This document shows, in pieces, positions 1-5,767 of a stretch of DNA of 7,633 bases (its first letter is position 1; each line of letters starts with the position of its first letter). Made by a program: the position numbers and the translations under genes. The notes under the pieces were generated by a model, which was given only the letters and a program-made list of their open reading frames with translations, ran no database searches and was not told the DNA's origin. The DNA is from Candidatus Peregrinibacteria bacterium (GTDB lineage: Bacteria; Patescibacteriota; Gracilibacteria; UBA1369; UBA12463). The stretch covers positions 1 to 7,633 of the forward strand of contig JACRIA010000039.1 of assembly GCA_016215735.1 (NCBI GenBank), in the 5' to 3' direction.

Positions 1-1893
1 GATATTGATATGTTTTTGGTTGATGCTCAGCAGGCGCGGCGTGTTTTGGATAGATTGGTTGGTTATGAACTATCGCCGTTATTATGGAAAAAAGTGCGGT
101 ATGGTTTGTCTGCTGGCCGCGTGCAGAGCGTGGCGGTGAGGCTTGTTGTTGAGAAAGAGCGCGAAATTTTAGCTTTTAAGCCTGAAGAATTTTGGACAAT
201 TATTGGAAAATTTGAGACTCCGCGAAAAGAAATTTTGGAAGCGCAATTAACGCATGTTAACGGGACCAGTTCTCGCGAGAACCGGTCCCTTAATGAAGCC
301 GACGCGAAAAATATTTTATTGGAACTTGACGGCGGCATTTATAAGGTCGCGAATATTGAGCAAAAAGATTCAATTAGAACTCCGCCTCCGCCTTTTACAA
401 CATCAATTTTGCAGCAGGAAGCATCGCGAAAACTTGGCTTTCCGGTCAAGAAAACAATGGTTGTTGCCCAGCAATTATACGAAGGTGTTGAAGTTTTTGG
501 AAAAGCTACTGGTTTGATTACTTATATGAGAACAGATTCAATGAATTTGGCGGCATCTGCGGTCAGCCAAGCGCAAGAAATCATCGCGAAAGAATTTGGC
601 AATCAGTATACGATTTCATCGCCAAGAATTTATAAATCCAAAAAACATATTCAAGAAGCGCATGAGGCGATCCGGCCGGTTGATTTGTCAATTACGCCCT
701 CGAGTGTTAAAGCAGTTTTAACTCGCGATCAATTTAAATTGTATGATTTGATTTGGAAAAGAATGCTTGCGTGCCAGATGGCAGATGCTGTTTTTAATCA
801 AGTTACGGTGAGTATTGTTGGCGAAAAAAGCGGCGCCAGCCTGCCTTATATATTTACCGCGAAAGGCCAGACAATAAAATTTGCAGGATTTTTGATGGCA
901 TATACAGAAGGTTCGGATAATCCTGAAGAAGAGCTTGAGAAACAGGAAAAACTGCTTCCGCAGGTTGAAAATGGCGAGGCGCTTGCGGCGCGTGAATTTT
1001 TACCAAGCCAGAATTTTACACGTCCGCCAGCAAGATATACAGAAGCGAGTTTGGTTAAAAAACTTGAATCTGAAGGAATTGGCAGACCGAGTACTTACGC
1101 GCCGACAATTACAACAATTTTATTTCGCGGATACGTGAAAAAGGACGAAAAACATCTTGTGCCGACTGATTTGGGAAATGTTGTGACAGATTTGCTTGTT
1201 ACGCATTTTCCAGAAGTTGTTGATTATAAATTTACAGCTGAAATGGAGGATGTTCTTGATGAAATTGCTGAAGGAAAACGGCAATGGCAGCCGATTGTGC
1301 AGGAGTTCTACACGCCGTTTCATAGGCTTGTCGCAGAAAAACAGGAAACACTTAATAAACAGGACATTGTTTCAGAACAGACGAGTGAAATTTGCGAAAA
1401 ATGCGGAAGTCCGATGGTTATAAAACTGGGCAGATTCGGAAAATTTTTATCATGCGCAAATTATCCGAAATGCAAAAACGCAAAACCGCTTGAAAATACA
1501 AAAGAAGCTGCCGCAGCCGCAGAAATAACACGCGAACTTGAACAGAAATTCGCAGGAAAAAAATGCGACAAATGCGGAGCTGATATGGTTGTTAAAAAAG
1601 GGAGATACGGGAATTTCCTTGGTTGTTCTGCTTATCCGAAATGCAAAAATATACAGGCGATAGTGACATTTACAGGAGTAAAATGCCCAAAATGCGGCGG
1701 CCAGGTAATTGAACGCCGCACCCGCAAAGGCGGAAAACTTTTTTACGGCTGCAATAAATATCCAAAGTGCAAATTCGCGACTTGGGATAAACCGACAGGA
1801 GAGATTTGTGCGAAATGCAATAGTCTTATTGTTGAAAAAAACGGGAAAAAGTTTTGCGGAGAATGCAAAGCTGAAAACACCGCAGAAAACTAA
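1..1893 (+). CDS. topA: DNA topoisomerase I (type IA), C-terminal part, 5' end outside window
   Basis: Type IA topoisomerase that relaxes negatively supercoiled DNA by cutting one strand through a 5'-phosphotyrosine link. The frame is open from base 1 (D-I-D-M...), and the ATG at base 10 matches an internal Met, so the start and the TOPRIM domain (roughly 140 residues, by comparison with E. coli TopA) lie to the left. Visible family blocks are QQARR...VGYELSPLLWKK, GLSAGRVQSVAVRLV, FTTSILQQEASRKLGF, the active-site block GLITYMRTDS (catalytic Tyr codon at 523-525) and GIGRPSTYAPTI. The C-terminus carries three Cys4 zinc ribbons (about 1393-1473, 1564-1644, 1684-1770) and a shorter CxxC...CxxC ribbon (1807-1866), then TAA. 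Two oddities: a palindromic insertion at 262-289 encodes part of a segment (GTSSRENRSL) that does not resemble the family, and the end of the fourth ribbon is duplicated downstream at 2406-2447. No clear terminator follows. Confidence 0.97.
   Translation, partial: DIDMFLVDAQQARRVLDRLVGYELSPLLWKKVRYGLSAGRVQSVAVRLVVEKEREILAFKPEEFWTIIGKFETPRKEILEAQLTHVNGTSSRENRSLNEADAKNILLELDGGIYKVANIEQKDSIRTPPPPFTTSILQQEASRKLGFPVKKTMVVAQQLYEGVEVFGKATGLITYMRTDSMNLAASAVSQAQEIIAKEFGNQYTISSPRIYKSKKHIQEAHEAIRPVDLSITPSSVKAVLTRDQFKLYDLIWKRMLACQMADAVFNQVTVSIVGEKSGASLPYIFTAKGQTIKFAGFLMAYTEGSDNPEEELEKQEKLLPQVENGEALAAREFLPSQNFTRPPARYTEASLVKKLESEGIGRPSTYAPTITTILFRGYVKKDEKHLVPTDLGNVVTDLLVTHFPEVVDYKFTAEMEDVLDEIAEGKRQWQPIVQEFYTPFHRLVAEKQETLNKQDIVSEQTSEICEKCGSPMVIKLGRFGKFLSCANYPKCKNAKPLENTKEAAAAAEITRELEQKFAGKKCDKCGADMVVKKGRYGNFLGCSAYPKCKNIQAIVTFTGVKCPKCGGQVIERRTRKGGKLFYGCNKYPKCKFATWDKPTGEICAKCNSLIVEKNGKKFCGECKAENTAEN
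262..289. repeat. 28-bp palindromic repeat inside topA, copy 1 of the GGGACCGGTTCTC family
   Basis: The left arm GGGACCAGTTCTCG and right arm CGAGAACCGGTCCC are reverse complements except at one position (A268 against C283), giving a near-perfect 14+14 bp palindrome with no spacer. TTAA lies on both sides (257-260 and 290-293), which could be a target duplication or simply continue the palindrome. The palindrome is read through in the topA frame. Removing 261-293 (33 bp, 11 codons) would keep the frame. The same core occurs at 4068-4083 and 4154-4170. Confidence 0.8.
1834..1876 (+). repeat. Direct repeat, left copy (3' end of topA)
   Basis: This stretch encodes EKNGKKFCGECKAE of the last topA zinc ribbon. 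Positions 1846-1876 are identical over 31 bases to 2417-2447. The similarity extends left to about 1834 (right copy 2406) with one single-base gap and one mismatch. The offset between copies is 571 bp, and the 130-codon orphan gene with its promoter lies between them. Confidence 0.9.
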
Positions 1894-1905
1894 ACTTGAA
1901 ATCCC

Positions 1906-1934
1906 TTGACATATACTATTTTATTATTTATACT
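1906..1934 (+). promoter_or_regulatory. Sigma70-type promoter for the orphan gene at 1963
   Basis: A perfect -35 hexamer TTGACA (1906-1911), a 17-bp spacer and a -10 hexamer TATACT (1929-1934) start 12 bp after the topA stop. Transcription would begin near 1941, leaving a leader of about 20 nt. A second perfect -10 match, TATAAT at 1943-1948, has no good -35 and would give an almost leaderless message. No Shine-Dalgarno sequence precedes the ATG. Confidence 0.6.
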
Positions 1935-1962
1935 GCTTTTCCTATAATTAACCCAAATAAAT

Positions 1963-2355
1963 ATGTCAGAAAAACTCAAAGAAGAATTCCAATTTGGCCC
2001 AGTGCCAGAGCGAACACACCATTATTCCATAAAAGATGGTATAAAAGCTTTAGCGGATTGGCTGCATTCTACAATAGAAGAGATTGAGAAGATACTGGAT
2101 ATACAAGGCACCATCGAAATGTATAGAAAAGAAGAGCCAAAAGACCCACTAGCGGATACCGCGAGCCATCGTTATGATAAAAATCCTGAGAAAATTTCTT
2201 TTTATGATTCGAGGGGCGTTAGGACTTTTCCAGAAGTAACCATTCTTTATACTGCTTTTATTGCTAAAGATGGATATATTTTATTCGCTAAAGATGTGGG
2301 CGTTGTACATGAAACTGGCAAGATAGGAGCTGTAAACAGGGGTATTTTAATGTAG
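1963..2355 (+). CDS. Hypothetical protein, 130 aa, orphan gene between topA and the glycosyltransferase
   Basis: I do not recognise this family. The frame runs from ATG 1963 to TAG 2353-2355. The product looks soluble, with no signal peptide or membrane segment. Residues 22-48 (SIKDGIKALADWLHSTIEEIEK...) look helical. Residues 86-115 (RTFPEVTILYTAFIAKDGYILFAKDVGVV) read like alternating beta strands, suggesting a small alpha/beta fold. The middle (55-80) is charged and rich in D, K and P. A good promoter sits just upstream (1906-1934), supporting an independently expressed gene. It is the only complete plus-strand gene and points toward the minus-strand glycosyltransferase. The gene lies between direct copies of the topA 3' end (1834-1876 and 2406-2447), so it may be an insertion or the cargo of one. 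The start is chosen for its position behind the promoter, as there is no ribosome binding site to decide it. Confidence 0.7.
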   Translation: MSEKLKEEFQFGPVPERTHHYSIKDGIKALADWLHSTIEEIEKILDIQGTIEMYRKEEPKDPLADTASHRYDKNPEKISFYDSRGVRTFPEVTILYTAFIAKDGYILFAKDVGVVHETGKIGAVNRGILM

Positions 2356-2388
2356 CTTTTATTTGCCACTTTTTAATCTTAATGCCGC

Positions 2389-2402
2389 CCCGCCTTAGCG
2401 GG
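2389..2402. other. Short GC hairpin (possible weak bidirectional terminator or repeat)
   Basis: CCCGC, loop CTTA, GCGGG: a perfect 5-bp stem between convergent genes. On neither strand is it followed by a run of U. The T-rich stretches come before it in each direction, so it is not a classical intrinsic terminator. Its placement between two converging 3' ends is the only support for a termination role. Confidence 0.35.
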
Positions 2403-2405
2403 ATG

Positions 2406-2447
2406 GAAAAAAAGGAAAAAAGTTTTGCGGAGAATGCAAAGCTGAAA
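2406..2447 (+). repeat. Direct repeat, right copy (remnant of topA 3' end)
   Basis: Positions 2417-2447 match topA 1846-1876 exactly over 31 bases. The match extends left to about 2406 with one missing base and one mismatch. It ends one base before the stop codon of the glycosyltransferase (2449-2451 on the minus strand). The single-base deletion disrupts the topA frame, so this copy is non-functional. Confidence 0.9.
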
Positions 2448-2448
2448 T

Positions 2449-4086
2449 TTAATCCAATTCTTGGCGGCGTATTTTCGGGGCGACCTGATATTCCAATTTT
2501 TTTCCTATCAAAAGCCTTCCCTGTGCTTCGATCGCAGGAATCGCACTTAAGAAAATGCTTGAAAGAGGTATTAAAAACCATTGGATTATCAAGCTTATAT
2601 ATCGCCATGTAATTTTATTTTTCGGCACTGGAATAATGATCAATGTTATTATTGCGCACGTGATGACGCCGATGCTTGCTACAGTTAGAAGAACACTTAC
2701 TATTGAAGGGAGATTATATGACATCACAGTTTCTCGAAACGGCGGATTAAGCAGTCCCGGCAGCCATCCCATGAATGTTAAAATCATCGGGGCGGTTGCC
2801 CACATTATATTTCTTTCAATCATAAACAATATTTGATAAATTTTTTCAAACAAAGATATTTTTTTATTTGCTGCCATGTTGAAAACTATAAAAGGCAAAT
2901 CGCAAACGCCATAAGCCCATCTTCTTATTTGTTTATATTGCGCTTTAAACGTTTCTTTGTATGTGTTTGCTGAAATCGCGTCCATGTAAAGCGGAGATTT
3001 TACGATTATAAGTTCATGATGGCCGTTTTCCAAAAAATACGCTGTCCAATATTGTCTAGAATCTTCCGGCATAACCATTGGGTCCCAGTAATCAGTATTG
3101 ATGGCGAGCTGCATTCCCATTGATCTGCTTGAGAAACATCGGTATATTTTGATGTCGTTGCTTTCTGCCATTTCCCAGAATGTGCAGCCCAGAGCCGTTA
3201 TTCTTATTGCCATCGGCACATTCCATATATTATTGTGGTAAAAATGCGGCGGTTGATATGTTTTTATTTCACGGTTTAATGTCGTTAGATAAAGAAATGT
3301 TATTTCCGCGAAGTAATTTTCGTGGCTGACTGTATCCGCATCGAAATTTGAAATCACAACGTTTTCATATTTTATGTTTTTTTCGTCGAGATGTTTTTTT
3401 AATAATTTCGCGGCCCATGTCGCATTCGCGCTTTTACCGGGGATTTCGTTTGGGAGGCCGTATGGATGAATTGTCACTATGAAATTCATAAATTTATCGC
3501 CGAATTCATGTTTAATTTTTTCCGCGATATTTAGCGCGTTTTCTTTGTCTTTTTCTTCGCCGGAAAATACAATAATTATTTTTTTCGATGAATATACGCT
3601 CGCGGCGTAAGATTTTATTGATTCGCGGATAACTTCGTATGGTTCTTTGTACGTTACATATATAATCGCGTGAATTATTTCAGATGATTTTTTATATTGA
3701 TTTGCTCTTTGTATGATGCCGAGTTTTTCGCGCAGGTCCAAGAGGAGGCGGTATTTTTTCTCGTCTTTGTTTTTTCTTTTTTCCATTGCGCTAAGATCGT
3801 ATTCAAGTTTTTGCGGAGTATCGCAGTAGCTTATTAATTCTATCCAATCAGTATCGAAAGCGTTTCTAGAGCGGATATAGGATAGTGTTAAATATATTGA
3901 CAGTCTTATTGATCTGAAAAGCCACATTGTTGCGTACAAAGTGATAAATACAGCAACCCATTCGGGCCGTATTATCGAAAATATGATTGGGAATATAAGA
4001 AGCAATAATGTTATCGCGCCCGGCAGCATTTCAAAAAATTTCCAATATTTATGCGTTTTGACAATAGGGGACGGTTCTCTATTCAC
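2449..4086 (-). CDS. Membrane-bound family 2 glycosyltransferase (processive beta-glycosyltransferase type)
   Basis: A 545-aa integral membrane enzyme predicted to transfer sugars from nucleotide-sugar donors to a lipid or growing polysaccharide at the cytoplasmic face. Two N-terminal membrane segments (about residues 21-39 and 43-68) precede the GT2 core, which begins near residue 137 (IIHAIIYVTYKEPYEVIRES). Catalytic motifs are visible in order: DAD at 249-251 (metal and nucleotide binding), ED at 341-342 (catalytic base) and QIRRW at 386-390, the QxxRW type of cellulose and hyaluronan synthase relatives. At least three C-terminal membrane segments follow (about 426-445, 459-487, 495-517). 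It lies 51 bp downstream of the phosphohexomutase on the same strand with no convincing promoter of its own, so they are probably cotranscribed. The first frame-compatible start is GTG at 4084-4086, inside a repeat that supplies MNREPSPIV. A start at Met20 would still keep both N-terminal helices. The exact sugar cannot be told. Confidence 0.88.
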   Translation of the reverse strand: MNREPSPIVKTHKYWKFFEMLPGAITLLLLIFPIIFSIIRPEWVAVFITLYATMWLFRSIRLSIYLTLSYIRSRNAFDTDWIELISYCDTPQKLEYDLSAMEKRKNKDEKKYRLLLDLREKLGIIQRANQYKKSSEIIHAIIYVTYKEPYEVIRESIKSYAASVYSSKKIIIVFSGEEKDKENALNIAEKIKHEFGDKFMNFIVTIHPYGLPNEIPGKSANATWAAKLLKKHLDEKNIKYENVVISNFDADTVSHENYFAEITFLYLTTLNREIKTYQPPHFYHNNIWNVPMAIRITALGCTFWEMAESNDIKIYRCFSSRSMGMQLAINTDYWDPMVMPEDSRQYWTAYFLENGHHELIIVKSPLYMDAISANTYKETFKAQYKQIRRWAYGVCDLPFIVFNMAANKKISLFEKIYQILFMIERNIMWATAPMILTFMGWLPGLLNPPFRETVMSYNLPSIVSVLLTVASIGVITCAIITLIIIPVPKNKITWRYISLIIQWFLIPLSSIFLSAIPAIEAQGRLLIGKKLEYQVAPKIRRQELD

Positions 4087-4087
4087 A
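4056..4087. repeat. Palindromic repeat family, copy 2 (start of glycosyltransferase gene)
   Basis: The core GGGACGGTTCTCTATT at 4068-4083 matches the copy at 4154-4170 in inverted orientation, with one base missing (GGGAC-GG against GGGACCGG). Its left flank TTTTGACAATAG (4056-4067) partly mirrors its right end CTATTCACA, so this copy is an imperfect palindrome in itself. On the minus strand it contains the GTG start and the first codons of the glycosyltransferase. Confidence 0.7.
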
Positions 4088-4137
4088 GGTTTGTAGTTTA
4101 TTTTATAAGTTACGCGCTGGTTATATGGGAAAGTAAT

Positions 4138-5718
4138 CTATTTTGATTTTGTCAATAGAGAACCGGTCCCATACCAGGACAGGTCGACCTCGGGATATTC
4201 GCTTAATTTTTCATAAAAAATGCGCCTCATTTCTTCGAAAGTTTTTTTATCAGGCGATTCAAAGCGGATTGTGAGATTTGGCGTTGTATTAGAGCAGCGA
4301 ACCGCAGCCCAGCTGTTTTCGTCAAACTTTACGCGCACGCCGTCAATCGTTAAACAATCATATTTTTTTGTGAAATAGTCTGTAACTTCTTTTACGATTT
4401 GAAACTTTTTGTTGTCTGGACAATATGCTTTTATTTCCGAAGTGGAGTAGACAGCTGGCACATCCGCAAAATATTCCGAGAATTTTTTTGTAGCGCGGCT
4501 GACAATTTCCATAACTTTCATTGCTGCCAGAAACGCGTCATCAAAACCATAATAATTTTCAGCAAAAAAAGTATGGCCGCTGATTTCGCCGCCAATTAAA
4601 GCTTTTTCCTGCCGCATGCGGACTTCCATAAATGAATGGCCTGTCACGGAAATTATTGGTTTTCCGTTGGATTTTGCGACTTCGTTTATTGCGACCTGTG
4701 ATGCTTTTGTGTCAAAAATAACTTTTGCGTTGGGGTGCCTCGTGAGTAAATCTTTTGCTAAAAACATCAACACATAATCGCCCGGCCAAAGTTTACCAGT
4801 TTCATCAACTACGCCGATTCTGTCGCCGTCGCCATCAAAACCAAAGCCCAAATCAGCTTTCTCGGCCCGCACAGTTTCGATTAATTCCGCGAGATTTTTT
4901 TCATATTCAGGATTGGCTTCGTGATTGGGAAAATTGCCGTCTGGTTCGCAAAAAAGCGGAATCACCTCGCAGCCGAATTTTTCAAAAAGATCTTTAATAA
5001 ATGGTCCAGCGACGCCGTTTCCCGCGTCAACAACAATTTTTAGTTTTCGATCAAGCTTTGCGCGATGCAATAAATCGTCAATGTAATTTTTCGCGATCGG
5101 TTCTTCGCGCAGTTTTCGCATGTTTGTTTCAGGGAACATTTCGCTGGCTGAGTTTGTGCCGGACACTGCGTTCGCGCCGCCAGCCATACCCGCACCAACC
5201 GCATTTTCGCTGCGTTCGCCCTCGTGCGCATAAAGTTCCGTGATTTTTAAAATTTTCTGCAATTCCTCTCCGCATACAGAATGAGCGCCTTTTCCGACGA
5301 TTTTTATACCATTATATTCTTTTGGATTATGGCTTGCGGTAAGCATTATTCCGCCATCAAAGTCCATGGCGCAGGTTGCCCAATAAATCATTGGAGAAGT
5401 AGCGAGGCCGGCATTTTTCACTTCACATCCTGCGTCAATCAAACCGTGCATGCAGGCTGTTTGCAGAATTTCGCTTGTGAGTCTTGCGTCGCGGCCTATA
5501 ATCACTCGCGCGGAGCGCGAAAAATATTTTCCAGCGGTTTTGCCTCGCGCGCCGGCTGCTGCCGCGCTACCCTGCGTTGTTCCAAAATTATCCTTCAAAT
5601 ATTTTCCAGTTGCTTTTCCGATAAAATATGCGGCCTCGGGCGTTAAATCGGGATTATTACCCATCGCGATCCCTCGGATGTCATAAGCGCGGAAAATGTG
5701 CGGATTAATTTTTATCAT
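4138..5718 (-). CDS. Phosphomannomutase/phosphoglucomutase (alpha-D-phosphohexomutase)
   Basis: Interconverts hexose-6-phosphate and hexose-1-phosphate (mannose and/or glucose), supplying precursors for NDP-sugars. All four family landmarks are present: FRAYDIRG at 9-16, the phosphoserine loop TASHNP with Ser129, the metal-binding loop DGDGDR at 295-300, the sugar-specificity loop GEISGH at 377-382, and the phosphate-binding RCSNTTP at 474-480. At 526 aa it is longer than the usual ~450-460 because of two low-complexity Ala/Gly/Ser insertions, at about 47-70 (between KYLKDNF and VIIGRDAR) and 165-200 (before the second domain). The last residues, GTGSLLTKSK, come from a palindromic repeat (4148-4170). 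A strong promoter overlaps the end of nadM (5739-5767), with an ATG start and a leader of only about 13 nt. The glycosyltransferase follows in the same orientation, suggesting a sugar-precursor plus sugar-transfer unit. Mannose versus glucose preference cannot be decided. Confidence 0.95.
   Translation of the reverse strand: MIKINPHIFRAYDIRGIAMGNNPDLTPEAAYFIGKATGKYLKDNFGTTQGSAAAAGARGKTAGKYFSRSARVIIGRDARLTSEILQTACMHGLIDAGCEVKNAGLATSPMIYWATCAMDFDGGIMLTASHNPKEYNGIKIVGKGAHSVCGEELQKILKITELYAHEGERSENAVGAGMAGGANAVSGTNSASEMFPETNMRKLREEPIAKNYIDDLLHRAKLDRKLKIVVDAGNGVAGPFIKDLFEKFGCEVIPLFCEPDGNFPNHEANPEYEKNLAELIETVRAEKADLGFGFDGDGDRIGVVDETGKLWPGDYVLMFLAKDLLTRHPNAKVIFDTKASQVAINEVAKSNGKPIISVTGHSFMEVRMRQEKALIGGEISGHTFFAENYYGFDDAFLAAMKVMEIVSRATKKFSEYFADVPAVYSTSEIKAYCPDNKKFQIVKEVTDYFTKKYDCLTIDGVRVKFDENSWAAVRCSNTTPNLTIRFESPDKKTFEEMRRIFYEKLSEYPEVDLSWYGTGSLLTKSK
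4148..4170. repeat. Palindromic repeat family, copy 3 (end of phosphohexomutase gene)
   Basis: AATAGAGAACCGGTCCC at 4154-4170, preceded by TTTGTC, is the inverted partner of 4068-4083. Together they could pair as a 16-bp stem with one bulged base, enclosing the ~70 bp junction between the mutase and glycosyltransferase genes. On the minus strand this copy encodes GTGSLLTK at the C-terminus of the mutase. Confidence 0.75.
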
Positions 5719-5738
5719 AGGTACAAATAAGTGCCTGA

Positions 5739-5767
5739 ATTATAGATAAATATGCGGATTTTTTCAA
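5739..5767 (-). promoter_or_regulatory. Sigma70-type promoter for the mutase/glycosyltransferase unit
   Basis: Read on the minus strand: -35 TTGAAA (5762-5767), a 17-bp spacer and -10 TATAAT (5739-5744). Predicted transcription start is near 5732, about 13 nt before the ATG of the phosphohexomutase. The -35 hexamer contains the TGA stop codon of nadM (5764-5766). No Shine-Dalgarno sequence is seen in the leader. Confidence 0.6.

Larger units (their letters stand above)
2356..2448. other. Convergent intergenic region with small hairpin and topA-derived remnant
   Basis: This gap separates the orphan gene stop from the glycosyltransferase stop. It holds T-rich tracts (2357-2363, 2370-2374), a GC hairpin at 2389-2402 and, from 2406 to its right edge, the second copy of the topA 3' sequence. 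The copied piece still reads KFCGECKAE then Ile and TAA in one frame, but it lacks one base relative to topA further upstream, so it is a non-coding remnant. The only reading frames across it are shadows. Confidence 0.6.

Noticed and set aside
10..12. ATG at base 10 as the true start of topA
   Set aside because: The frame continues to the window edge, and the sequence around it aligns with the interior of TopA (just before QQARR), so this is an internal Met.
1927..2259. 14-base match TTTATACTGCTTTT at 1927-1940 and 2246-2259
   Set aside because: It is AT-rich and isolated, with no similarity beyond the match. One copy is promoter DNA and the other is coding, so chance is the simplest explanation.
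2389..2402. GC hairpin as an intrinsic terminator
   Set aside because: There is no U-run after the stem on either strand. It is kept only as a hairpin of unknown role.
2288..2608. Minus-strand open frame of 106 codons spanning the convergent region
   Set aside because: It overlaps the 3' end of the glycosyltransferase in another frame, runs through the hairpin and the topA-derived repeat, and its composition does not look like a real protein.
4099..4107. Possible -10 (TATAAA on the minus strand) for a separate glycosyltransferase promoter, with TTGACA in the mutase end
   Set aside because: The TTGACA in the repeat is too far from this -10 for a normal spacer, and no acceptable -35 lies 16-18 bp upstream.
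5281..5646. Plus-strand open frame of 121 codons antisense to the mutase
   Set aside because: It is a shadow of the strongly conserved phosphohexomutase frame on the minus strand. It has no promoter or recognisable motif and is rich in Cys and Ser, as expected from antisense of Ala/Gly-rich coding DNA.
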